Shown here: one piece after another, positions 11,201 to 22,659 of the stretch
Layout of the letters: each line of letters begins with the position of its first letter
Position numbering within the stretch: the first letter of the stretch is position 1
Origin: Sphagnum compactum
Lineage: Eukaryota; Bryophyta; Sphagnopsida; Sphagnales
Direction of reading: 5' to 3'
DNA length: 64,000 nt
Assembly: GCA_965153455.1 (NCBI GenBank)
Contig: OZ234497.1
Coordinates: forward strand, 19,895,872-19,959,871
Position numbers and translations under genes: made by a program
The notes under the pieces: model-generated
Databases searched by the model: none
What the model saw: only the letters and a program-made list of their open reading frames with translations
What the model was told of the DNA's origin: nothing

Positions 11201-12358
11201 TTATCAATATTGGACTTATCTTATTGCAAGTCCATTGAATCACTACCAACAACAATTGGTGACTTGAAGCATTTGACCGAACTAAAGTTGGGAGGATGTG
11301 AAAATCTTAAGGAGGTTCCTCAAACCATTGGAAGCATCTCTTCATTATCAATATTGGTTTTATCTTATTGCAAGTCCATTGAATCACTACCAACAACAAT
11401 TGGTGACTTGAAGCATTTGACCCACTTATGGTTGCAAGGATGTGAAAATCTTAAGGAGGTTCCTCAAACCATTGGAAGCATCTCTTCATTATCAATATTG
11501 CACTTATCTTATTGCAAGTCCATTGAATCACTACCAACAACAATTGGTGACTTGAAGCATTTGACCGACTTATGGTTGCAAGGATGTGAAAATCTTAAGG
11601 AGGTTCCTCAAACCATTGGAAGCATCTCCTCATTATCACTATTGGACTTATCTAATTGCAAGTCCATTGAATCACTACCAACAACAATTGATGACTTGAA
11701 GCATTTGACCACACTATGGTTGGGAAGATGTGAAAATCTTAAGGAAGTTCCTCAAACCATTGGAAGCATCTCTTCATTATCAATATTGGACTTATCTTAT
11801 TGCAAGTCCATTGAATCACTACCAACAACAATTGGTGACTTCAAGCATTTGACCGAACTAAAGTTAAAAGGATGTGAAAATCTTAAGGAGGTTCCTCAAA
11901 CCATTGGAAGCATCTCTTCATTATCAATATTGGACTTATCTTATTGCAAGTCCATTGAATCACTACCAACAACAATTGGTGACTTGAAGCATTTGACCCA
12001 CTTATGGTTGCAAGGATGTGAAAATCTTAAGGAGGTTCCTCAAACCATTGGAAGCATCTCCTCATTATCACTATTGGACTTATCTAATTGCAAGTCCATT
12101 GAATCACTACCAACAACAATTGATGACTTGAAGCATTTGACCAGATTATGGTTGGGAGGATGTGAAAATCTTAAGGAAGTTCCTCAAACCATTGGAAGCA
12201 TCTCTTCATTATCAATATTGGACTTATCTTATTGCAAGTCCATTGAATCACTACCAACAACAATTGGTGACTTGAAGCATTTGACCGAACTAAAGTTGGG
12301 ACGATGTGAAAATCTTAAGGACGTTCCTCAAACCATTGGAAGCATCTCTTCATTATAA
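6633..12358 (+). CDS. Alpha/beta-hydrolase-NB-ARC-LRR immune receptor (HNL-type NLR), up to first stop
   Basis: Five exons join in phase: 6633-7126, 7546-7960, 8058-8207, 8767-9858 and 10037-12358, all with GT-AG borders, giving 1,490 residues. Order: a hydrophobic, possibly membrane-anchoring segment at residues ~20-40 followed by basic RKWRGR, a SERAC1/lipase-like hydrolase domain (~70-350), NB-ARC (~375-717), irregular LRRs (~730-820), then 14 units of a perfect 48-residue double LRR. The start is the first in-frame ATG after the GC-rich leader. The frame is open further upstream, but only from a GTG. NLRs are intracellular immune receptors: NB-ARC is the ADP/ATP switch, LRRs sense ligand or hold the off state, and the N-terminal domain signals. 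The first stop (TAA, 12356-12358) is a one-base change of a TCA codon at the end of unit 14, so a typical-size receptor could still be made while the array continues in frame behind it. Active gene versus pseudogene is undecided. Confidence 0.8.
8767..9858 (+). other. NB-ARC nucleotide-binding module (exon 4), TIR-class motifs
   Basis: One 1,092-bp exon, phase 0 at both ends, encodes the whole domain. Visible motifs in order: P-loop GMGGIGKTT (residues 393-401), kinase-2 VVIDDV (Asp468/469), an RNBS-B-like GSRVIMTGRN, GLPLS (556-560), the RNBS-D-type string EMFLDIACFF and MHD (677-679, inside MHDQLRDMGRQIV). The FLDIACFF and MHDQLRDMG strings, and the lack of Trp after kinase-2, match TIR-class rather than coiled-coil-class NLRs. 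RNBS-B has Gly-Arg-Asn where TT-Arg-Asp is usual. All key nucleotide-contact residues are present, so the switch looks functional. Confidence 0.88.
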
Positions 12359-15300
12359 ATATTGGACTTATCTGATTGCAAGTCCATTGAATCACTACCA
12401 ACAACAATTGATGACTTGAAGCATTTGACCGAACTAAAGTTGGGACGATGTGAAAATCTTAAGGAGGTTCCTCAAACCATTGGAAGCATCTCTTCATTAT
12501 CAATATTGGAGTTATCTTATTACAAGTCCATTGAATCACTACCAACAACAATTGGTGACTTGAAGCATTTGACCAAACTAAAGTTGCGTAGATGTGAAAA
12601 TCTTAAGGAGGTTCCTCAAACCATTGGAAGCATCTCTTCATTATCAATATTGGACTTATCTTATTGCAAGTCCATTGAATCACTACCAACAACAATTGGT
12701 GACTTGAAGCATTCGACCGAACTAAAGTTGGGAGGATGTGAAAATCTTAAGGAGGTTCCTCAAACCATTGGAAGCATCTCTTCATTATCAATATTGGACT
12801 TATCTGATTGCAAGTCCATTGAATCACTACCAACAACAATTCGTGACTTGAAGCATTTGACCGAACTAAAGTTGAGTAGATGTCAAAATCTTAAGGAGGT
12901 TCCTCAAACCATTGGAAGCATCTCTTCATTATCAATATTGGACTTATCTTATTGCAAGTCCATTGAATCACTACCAACAACAATTGGTGACTTGAAGCAT
13001 TTGATCGAATTAAAGTTGGGAGGATGTGAAAATCTTAAGGAGGTTCCTCAAACCATTGGAAGCATCTCTTCATTATCAATATTGGACTTATCTTATTGCA
13101 AGTCCATTGAATCACTACCAACAACAATTGGTGACTTGAAGCATTTGACCGAACTAAAGTTGAGTAGATGTGAAAATCTTAAGGAGGTTCCTCAAACCAT
13201 TGGAAGCATCTCTTCATTATCAATATTGGACTTATCTGATTACAAGTCCATTGAATCACTACCAACAACAATTGGTGACTTGAAGCATTTGACCACATTG
13301 TGGTTGGAAGGATGTGAAAATCTTAAGGAAGTTCCTCAAACCATTGGAAGCATCTCTTCATTATCAATATTGGACTTATCTGATTGCAAGTCCATTGAAT
13401 CACTACCAACAACAATTGGTGACTTGAAGCATTTGACCCACTTATGGTTGCAGGGATGTGAAAATCTTAAGGAGGTTCCTCAAACCATTGGAAGCATCTC
13501 CTCATTATCAATATTGGACTTATCTAATTGCAAGTCCATTGAATCACTACCAACAACAATTGGTGACTTGAAGCATTTGACCGAACTAAAGTTGGGAGGA
13601 TGTAAAAATCTTAAGGAGGTCCTCAAACCATTGGAAGCATCTCTTCATTATCAATATTGCACTTATCTTATTGCAAGTCCATTGAATCACTACCAACAAC
13701 AATTGGTGACTTGAAGCATTTGACCGAACTAAAGTTGGGAGGATGTGAAAATCTTAAGGAGGTTCCTCAAACCATTGGAAGCATCTCTTCATTATCAATA
13801 TTGGACTTATCTTATTGCAAGTCCATTGAATCACTACCAACAACAATTGGTGACTTGAAGCATTTGACCACATTGTGGTTGGAAGGATGTGAAAATCTTA
13901 AGGAGGTTCCTCAAACCATTGGAAGCATCTCTTCATTATCAATATTGGACTTATCTTATTGCAAGTCCATTGAATCACTACCAACAACAATTGGTGACTT
14001 GAAGCATTTGACCGAACTAAAGTTGGAAGGATGTGAAAATCTTAAGGAGGTTCCTCAAACCATTGGAAACATCTCTTCATTATCAATATTGGACTTATCT
14101 TATTGCAAGTCCATTGAATCACTACCAACAACAATTGATGACTTGAAGCATTTGACCGAACTAAAGTTGGGAGGATGTGAAAATCTTAAGGAGGTTCCTC
14201 AAACCATTGGAAGCATCTCTTCATTATCAATATTGGACTTATCTTATTGCAAGTCCATTGAATCACTACCAACAACAATTGGTGACTTGAAGCATTTGAT
14301 CAAACTAAAGTTGCGTAGATGTGAAAATCTTAAGGAGGTTCCTCAAACCATTGGAAGCATCTCTTCATTATCAATATTGGACTTATCTTATTGCAAGTCC
14401 ATTGAATCACTACCAACAACAATTGGTGACTTGAAGCATTTGACCGAACTAAAGTTGGAAGGATGTGAAAATCTTAAGGAGGTTCCTCAAACCATTGGAA
14501 GCATCTCTTCATTATCAATATCGGACTTATCTGATACAAGTCCATTGAATCACTACCAACAACAATTGGTGACTTGAAGCATTTGACCGAACTAAAGTTG
14601 GGACGATGTGAAAATCTTAAGGAGGTTCCTCAAACCATTGCAAGCATCTCTTCATTATCAATATTGCACTTATCTTATTGCAAGTCCATTGAATCACTAC
14701 CAACAACAATTGGTGACTTGAAGCATTTGACCACATTGTGGTTAGAAGGATGTGAAAATCTTAAGAAAGTTCCTCAAAAAATTGGAAGCATCTCTTCATT
14801 ATCAATATTCGACTTATCTCATTGCAAGTCCATTGAATCACTACCAACAACAATTGATGACTTGAAGCATTTGACCGAACTAAAGTTGGGAGGATGTGAA
14901 AATCTTAAGGAGGTTCCTCAAACCATTGGAAGCATCTCTTCATTATCAATATTGGACTTATCTTATTGCAAGTCCATTGAATCACTACCAACAACAATTG
15001 GTGACTTGAAGCATTTGACCGAACTAAAGTTGGGACGATGTGAAAATCTTAAGGAGGTTCCTCAAACCATTGGAAGCATCTCTTCATTATCAATATTGGA
15101 CTTATCTGATTACAAGTCCATTGAATCACTACCAACAACAATTGGTGACTTGAAGCATTTGAACGAACTAAAGTTGGGAGGATGTGAAAATCTTAAGGAG
15201 GTTCCTCAAACCATTGGAAGCATCTCTTCATTATCAATATTGGACTTATCTTATTGCAAGTCCATTGAATCACTACCAACAACAATTGGTGACTTGAAGC

Positions 15301-18300
15301 ATTTGACCGAACTAAAGTTGGGAGGATGTGAAAATCTTAAGGAGGTTCCTCAAACCATTGGAAGCATCTCTTCATTATCAATATTGGACTTATCTTATTG
15401 CAAGTCCATTGAATCACTACCAACAACAATTGGTGACTTGAAGCATTTGACCCACTTATGGTTGCAAGGATGTGAAAATCTTAAGGAGGTTCCTCAAACC
15501 ATTGGAAGCATCTCCTCATTATCACTATTGGACTTATCTAATTGCAAGTCCATTGAATCACTACCAACAACAATTGATGACTTGAAGCATTTGACCACAC
15601 TATGGTTGGGAAGATGTGAAAATCTTAAGGAAGTTCCTCAAACCATTGGAAGCATCTCTTCATTATCAATATTGGACTTATCTTATTGCAAGTCCATTGA
15701 ATCACTACCAACAACAATTGGTGACTTCAAGCATTTGACCAAACTAAAGTTGAGTAGATGTGAAAATCTTAAGGAGGTTCCTCAAACCATTGGAAGCATC
15801 TCTTCATTATCAATATTGGACTTATCTGATTGCAAGTCCATTGAATCACTACCAACAACAATTGGTGACTTGAAGCATTTGAACGAACTAAAGTTGGGAG
15901 GATGTGAAAATCTTAAGGAGGTTCCTCAAACCATTGGAAGCATCTCTTCATTATCAATATTGGACTTATCTTATTGCAAGTCCATTGAATCACTACCAAC
16001 AACAATTGGTGACTTGAAGCATTTGACCAGATTATGGTTGGGAAGATGTGAAAATCTTAAGGAAGTTCCTCAGGCAATTGGAAGCATCTCTTCATTATCA
16101 ATATTGGACTTATCTTATTGCAAGTCCATTGAATCACTACCAACAACAATTGATGACTTGAAGCATTTGACCGAACTAAAGTTGGGAGGATGTGAAAATC
16201 TTAAGGAGGTTCCTCAAACCATTGGAAGCATCTCTTCATTATCAATATTGGACTTATCTTATTGCAAGTCCATTGAATCACTACCAACAACAATTGGTGA
16301 CTTGAAGCATTTGACCAAACTAAAGTTGCGTAGATGTGAAAATCTTAAGGAGGTTCCTCAAACCATTGGAAGCATCTCTTCATTATCAATATGGGACTTA
16401 TCTTATTGCAAGTCCATTGAATCACTACCAACAACAATTGGTGACTTGAAGCATTTGACCGAACTAAAGTTGGAAGGATGTGAAAATCTTAAGGAGGTTC
16501 CTCAAACCATTGGAAGCATCTCTTCATTATCAATATCGGACTTATCTGATTACAAGTCCATTGAATCACTACCAACAACAATTGGTGACTTGAAGCATTT
16601 GACCGAACTAAAGTTGGGAGGATGTGAAAATCTTAAGGAGGTTCCTCAAACCATTGGAAGCATCTCTTCATTATCAATATTGCACTTATCTTATTGCAAG
16701 TCCATTGAATCACTACCAACAACAATTGGTGACTTGAAGCATTTGACCACATTGTGGTTAGAAGGATGTGAAAATCTTAAGGAAGTTCCTCAAACCATTG
16801 GAAGCATCTCTTCATTATCAATATTGGACTTATCTTATTGCAAGTCCATTGAATCACTACCAACAACAATTGGTGACTTGAAGCATTTGACCGAACTAAA
16901 GTTGGGAGGATGTGAAAATCTTAAGGAGGTTCCTCAAACCATTGGAAGCATCTCTTCATTATCAATATTGGACTTATCTTATTGCAAGTCCATTGAATCA
17001 CTACCAACAACAATTGGTGACTTCAAGCATTTGACCAGATTATGGTTGGGAGGATGTGAAAATCTTAAGGAAGTTCCTCAAGCAATTGGAAGCATCTCTT
17101 CATTATCAATATTGGACTTATCTTATTGCAAGTCCATTGAATCACTACCAACAACAATTGGTGACTTCAAGCATTTGACCAAACTAAAGTTGAGTAGATG
17201 TGAAAATCTTAAGGAGGTTCCTCAAACCATTGGAAGCATCTCTTCATTATCAATATCGGACTTATCTTATTGCAAGTCCATTGAATCACTACCAACAACA
17301 ATTGGTGACTTGAAGCATTTGAACGAACTAAAGTTGGGAGGATGTGAAAATCTTAAGGAGGTTCCTCAAACCATTGGAAGCATCTCTTCATTATCAATAT
17401 TGGACTTATCTTATTGCAAGTCCATTGAATCACTAACAACAACAATTGGTGACTTGAAGCATTTGACCAGATTATGGTTGGGAAGATGTGAAAATCTTAA
17501 GGAAGTTCCTCAGGCAATTGGAAGCATCTCTTCATTATCAATATTGGACTTATCTTATTGCAAGTCCATTGAATCACTACCAACAACAATTGATGACTTG
17601 AAGCATTTGACCGAACTAAAGTTGGGAGGATGTGAAAATCTTAAGGAGGTTCCTCAAACCATTGGAAGCATCTCTTCATTATCAATATTGGACTTATCTG
17701 ATTACAAGTCCATTGAATCACTACCAACAACAATTGGTGACTTGAAGCATTTGACCAAACTAAAGTTGCGTAGATGTGAAAATCTTAAGGAGGTTCCTCA
17801 AACCATTGGAAGCATCTCTTCATTATCAATATTGGACTTATCTTATTGCAAGTCCATTGAATCACTACCAACAACAATTGGTGACTTGAAGCATTTGACC
17901 GAACTAAAGTTGGAAGGATGTGAAAATCTTAAGGAGGTTCCTCAAACCATTGGAAGCATCTCTTCATTATCAATATCGGACTTATCTGATTACAAGTCCA
18001 TTGAATCACTACCAACAACAATTGGTGACTTGAAGCATTTGACCGAACTAAAGTTGGGAGGATGTGAAAATCTTAAGGAGGTTCCTCAAACCATTGGAAG
18101 CATCTCTTCATTATCAATATTGCACTTATCTTATTGCAAGTCCATTGAATCACTACCAACAACAATTGGTGACTTGAAGCATTTGACCACATTGTGGTTA
18201 GAAGGATGTGAAAATCTTAAGGAAGTTCCTCAAACCATTGGAAGCATCTCTTCATTATCAATATTGGACTTATCTTATTGCAAGTCCATTGAATCACTAC

Positions 18301-20105
18301 CAACAACAATTGGTGACTTGAAGCATTTGACCAGATTATGGTTGGGAGGATGTGAAAATCTTAAGGAAGTTCCTCAAACAATTGGAAGCATCTCTTCATT
18401 ATCAATATTGGACTTATCTTATTGCAAGTCCATTGAATCACTACCAACAACAATTGGTGACTTGAAGCATTTGACCGAACTAAAGTTGGGAGGATGTGAA
18501 AATCTTAAGGAGGTTCCTCAAACAATTGGAAGCATCTCTTCATTATCAAAATTGGACTTATCTGATTACAAGTCCATTGAATCACTACCAACAACAATTG
18601 GTGACTTGAAGCATTTGACCAAACTAAAGTTGCGTAGATGTGAAAATCTTAAGGAGGTTCCTCAAACCATTGGAAGCATCTCTTTATTATCAATATTGGA
18701 CTTATCTTATTGCAAGTCCATTGAATCACTACCAACAACAATTGGTGTTTTGAAGCATTTGACCGGACTAAAGTTGGAAGGATGTGAAAATCTTAAGGAG
18801 GTCCCTCAAACCATTGGAAGCATCTCTTCATTATCAATATTGGACTTATCTTATTGCAAGTCCATTGAATCACTACCAACAACAATTGGTGACTTGAAGC
18901 ATTTGACCGAACTAAAGTTGGGAGGATGTGAAAATCTTAAGGAGGTTCCTCAAACCATTGGAAGCATCTCTTCATTATCAATATTGGACTTATCTTATTG
19001 CAAGTCCATTGAATCACTACCAACAACAATTGGTGACTTGAAGCATTTGACCACATTATGGTTGGAAGGATGTGAAAATCTTAAGGAGGTTCCTCAAACC
19101 ATTGGAAGCATCTCTTCATTATCAATATTGGACTTATCTGATTGCAAGTCCATTGAATCACTACTAACAACAATTGGTGACTTGAAGCATTTGACCACAT
19201 TGTGGTTGGAAGGATGTGAAAATCTTAAGGAGGTTCCTTAAACCATTGGAAGCATCTCTTCATTATCAATATTGGACTTATCTTATTACAAGTCCATTGA
19301 ATCACTACCAACAACAATTGGTGACTTCAAGCATTTAACTAAACTAGAGTTGGGAGGATGTGAAAATCTTAAGGAGGTTCCTTAAACCATTGGAAGCATC
19401 TCTTCATTATCAATATTGGACTTATCTTATTGCAAGTCCTTTGAATCACTACCAAGAACAATTGGTGACTTGAAGCATTTGAATGAATTATGGTTGGGAG
19501 GATGTAAAAATTTTAAGGAGGTTCCTCAAACCATTGGAAGCATCTCTTCATTATCAATATTGAACTTATTTGATTGCAAGTCGATTTAATCACTATCAAC
19601 AACAATTGGTGACTTGAAGCATTTGACCGAACTAAAGTTGAGTAGATGTGAAAATCTTAAGGAGGTTCCTCAAACCATTGGTTGCATCTCTTCATTATCA
19701 ATATTGGACTTATCTTATTGCAAGTCCATTGAATCACTACCAACAACAATTGGTGACTTGAAGCATTTGACCACATTATGGTTGGAAGGATGTGAAAATC
19801 TTAAGGAGGTTTCTCAAACCATTGGAAGCGTCTCTTCACTATCAATATTGGACTTATTTTATTGCAAGTCCATTGAATCACTACCAACAACAATTGGTGA
19901 CTTGAAGCATTTGACTAAGTTAATATTGAGAGGATGCGAGAATCTTAAGGAGGTTCCTCAAACCATTGGAAGCATCTACTCATTATCGATATTGGATTTA
20001 TCTTATTGCAAGTCCATTGAATTAGTACCAACAACAATTGGTGATTTGAAACATTTGATAGAACTATTGTTGGCAGGATTTGGAAACTTGAAAGGGCTTC
20101 TTTGA
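10346..20105 (+). repeat. Giant LRR-coding tandem array: 67 complete 144-bp units plus one partial
   Basis: From the first unit at 10346 the phrase that starts each unit (LDLSYC and variants) recurs every 144 bp. The last, partial unit starts at 19992, which is 10346 + 67 x 144 minus two single-base deletions. Each unit encodes two 24-residue plant LRRs: half A (LDLS-CKSIESLPTTIGDL) and half B (LKL-GCENLKEVPQTIGSIS). Most units differ by only a few bases. The first unit and the last five or six are clearly more divergent. Stops or frameshifts lie at 12356 (TAA), 13620 (T lost), 14535 (T lost), 19239, 19383 and 19587 (TAA). Ordinary NLRs carry about 10-30 LRRs. This array encodes more than 130. 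Confidence 0.95.
12359..20105 (+). pseudogene. LRR array downstream of the first stop, four further disrupted frames
   Basis: The sequence continues as open LRR-coding blocks at 12362-13714, 13657-14577, 14574-19241 and 19614-20105, all in the same phase relative to the repeat. The two frameshifts are both TT to T, in 'ggaggtcctc' and 'ctgatacaag', the sort of homopolymer slip that sequencing can produce. Four stops arise from single substitutions (TCA, CAA, CAA and GAA to TAA). The third block is open for 1,555 codons, too long to be neutral unless the expansion is very recent. If all six lesions were artefacts the protein would be about 4,070 residues. The array ends at a TGA after the phrase NLKGLL. 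Confidence 0.75.
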
Positions 20106-20599
20106 TCCATTGGAAGTTCTGAAGGGAGCAATTAGTCATGGTAATAGTTGGTTAATATATTTCTATTTACCTAGGTACTGTTTTAGGAATTATCAATTAG
20201 ACTACATAATTTTTGTCGCCAATTAAATTTGAATAGATCATAGGATTTTATTTTTTAGATGTTATATTTTGGAAGAAGGAAGAAAATGAGAGGGATTATT
20301 CATTATCGAAGATTGAGTTTTATGGGAGTATGAAACAAGAGTGTTTTGTTTTTTGGAAAATCTTTAATTCCATAGCTAAATTTGTTGTTTTGATGTTTTG
20401 TCATGTTTTCGTGATTGGATTTTAATTTTGAAACTATCTATGAGTAGATTTAAATGAACTAATTTTTATTAGTATTAGTTTTATGATATGTTTTATTCCA
20501 AATTTAGGTCAAAATATAGGATTAAGAATTTTGTTGAGTTAGATGAAGGAGTTAGGAATTTGAACCTCAATAGAAAGTTGCATTAGAATCAACAAGTCT
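20106..20599. other. 3' flank of the NLR gene
   Basis: AT-rich, with no ORF of note. The first bases after the TGA at 20105 still resemble an LRR unit ('tccattggaag'), so the stop may itself be a mutation within a 68th unit. I saw no clear polyadenylation signal. Confidence 0.4.
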
Positions 20600-20600
20600 A

Positions 20601-22620
20601 ATGCAACAACATGACTTTAATACTTTGATTTATGAAGAAGAAAAGAGATTCAACATGTCAAAAAGGGAGGAAGTAGTACCAAGGTATAGATCTACTTCAC
20701 CTCCTTATTATCAAAAGGACCATGAAAATGAAGAGTTTGAACAAAGAACTCAGAATTTTGAAACTTCGATTCATTATGTGGTTGAGTAAGAAGCTGCAAC
20801 TTATGGCATCAAAATGTCCAGAAGAGTTGAGCCAGTATTTTTAACTAGATAGGAAACTATAGTCTTATCAAAAGCAGAACCAATATTGCAAAAGGTGTAC
20901 ATGTGGCTATTAGATTAAGGTATAGGTATAGTGAACCCAGACTTAATCACCAAAGTGGAAGCATTGCTAGAGGAGTCCCAAGGGATTGGAGCAAAGGAAT
21001 TCATAGAATGAACAAAGTTCCATGACCTAACCCTCCACAATGCACATATTGTCATCAGATTGGACATTAGATCAATGAATGTCCATTTATTGAAAATAAT
21101 GTGAGTCAAAGATCTGTTGAACATTTCTAGAATTTGAATCTAGAACTTGCAAGGGCAAAAAACCATGGACGTGTTGAGTTAGAGGATCTATACCATGAAA
21201 GGGTTAGAATTTCATATAGACTCAAAGAATGGATCTCGAGAGATAACAAAATGGAAATGAGAGCTTAGATTATGGCAGATATAGTATCTATTTCTGTAGC
21301 TCTTGCACCAAATATGTTACATCATAACAGTGTTGGAATTACTTATGTAGGAGCTTCTAATTTTAGAATGGAACCAGTAAGATCTATACCATTATATTTT
21401 GTGGGCATGCTTCAATCTATGGTTACAGTTACTGAAGCTCCATTTGTAATAACACCAGCCCATACTGTTGTTGGTAAGAGATTTAGACCACAAACTTAAA
21501 GGGTAACACAACTTGTCAATGTGCATAGAGAGATGCCCAAAGAGTTGAACAAAGTTTTTGCTAGACAACCATCATATCCGGGAGGAGGAGGATCAAGACC
21601 ACCAGAACCACCAAGACCTCTAGGACCTTTAGGCTATTTTGGATTGCCAATGATGAATCCAGGCAGACCACCATTACCACCAAACAAGCCTTATCCTCGG
21701 CCACTTAACTACCCTGAGTATGTGAAGAATTCTAACCCAGATGCTCATGTTAAAGTTTTTAAGACTACCATTAAAGCAAATGGTGAAATAGAAGATGTAA
21801 AACTTGTTAATATGTTCTGATATTATGTCTAACTAGTGTAATAATTACATGGGAGCTTACCTAGAATGTATTTTTGCATAATTATAGTTAGTTTTTTATA
21901 AACAATTCAAAATAATTCAAAATGATGAGCAAGTCTATCTACAGTTGAAAGACATGAAGTAGGAGATGAATGACAAAACGAGAGTTTATTATGAGAGATT
22001 ATTGAAGTTAGCCAATAGTCTTCAACACAGGACAATAAATAGTTTCCTAACTATTGTTTTCATATCTAGATTACAACCATATTTGCATGTAGCAACAACA
22101 TGCATGAAGAGAGAAACCATGTAGTAACATAAGGAAGGAGCTTTGGTTTGTGAAGAAGGAATTTCTGAAGTAGAAATTATAAGTACTTTATCAATACCAC
22201 AAAATAGTAAAACAATATTAGTTCAAAAACCTCAAATTGTTCTAGAGAAAACATGAATGTATTCTACAAACTATCACAGAACAAATCATAATGTTGAAAC
22301 ATGTAAAATCAAAGATAGGAAGAATCTATTCTTGTAGTTTCTAAGGTTACCACTTAACAAATGAAAGTATAAAGACCTGTGAGGTATTCTTGTCATATCT
22401 ATGGCGACATTGGACACAAGATCATAAATTGTCATGAGTATAGTGACACGTAGAATATGTTTAAGAACAAAGGAGTGAAGACTGCACAGAAACCATATGT
22501 CGTGAAGCCCAAGGTTGCCAATCCTTCAGTTCATATAGTGGATGTCAACATGGCTATTACCAAGAGAAAGGTTATTGAAGAGCAAGTTTTCAAGGACAAA
22601 GGTCACCTGGATGCATTTTA
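20601..22620 (+). pseudogene. Decayed Ty3/gypsy-like gag region
   Basis: A mostly continuous frame (20900-21820), interrupted by several stops, carries a zinc knuckle CTYC-x4-H-x4-C at 21041-21090 (with a stop just after its His), then a proline- and glycine-rich stretch (21560-21720) and a capsid-like start (VFKTTIKANGEIEDV). After frameshifts, capsid-like phrases follow (YYERLLKLANSLQH near 21995) and two more degraded knuckles, near 22258 and at 22384-22430 (YSCHIYGDIGHKIINC, second Cys replaced by Tyr). This is the layout of a plant gypsy-type gag. No protease, reverse transcriptase or LTR was found next to it, so it is a fragment. Stops are mostly TAG and TGA, consistent with C-to-T decay of methylated DNA. 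Confidence 0.6.
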
Positions 22621-22659
22621 AATTCTAATGAACACAATTGAAGACTATTGTTTATATTG

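Noticed and set aside
10064-20105. Several separate LRR genes
   Set aside because: All blocks continue the same repeat register and are split only by single-base lesions, so they are one array behind one NB-ARC.
10346-20105. CRISPR-like or simple satellite array
   Set aside because: The 144-bp unit is in coding register, encodes canonical plant LRRs and directly continues an NB-ARC gene.
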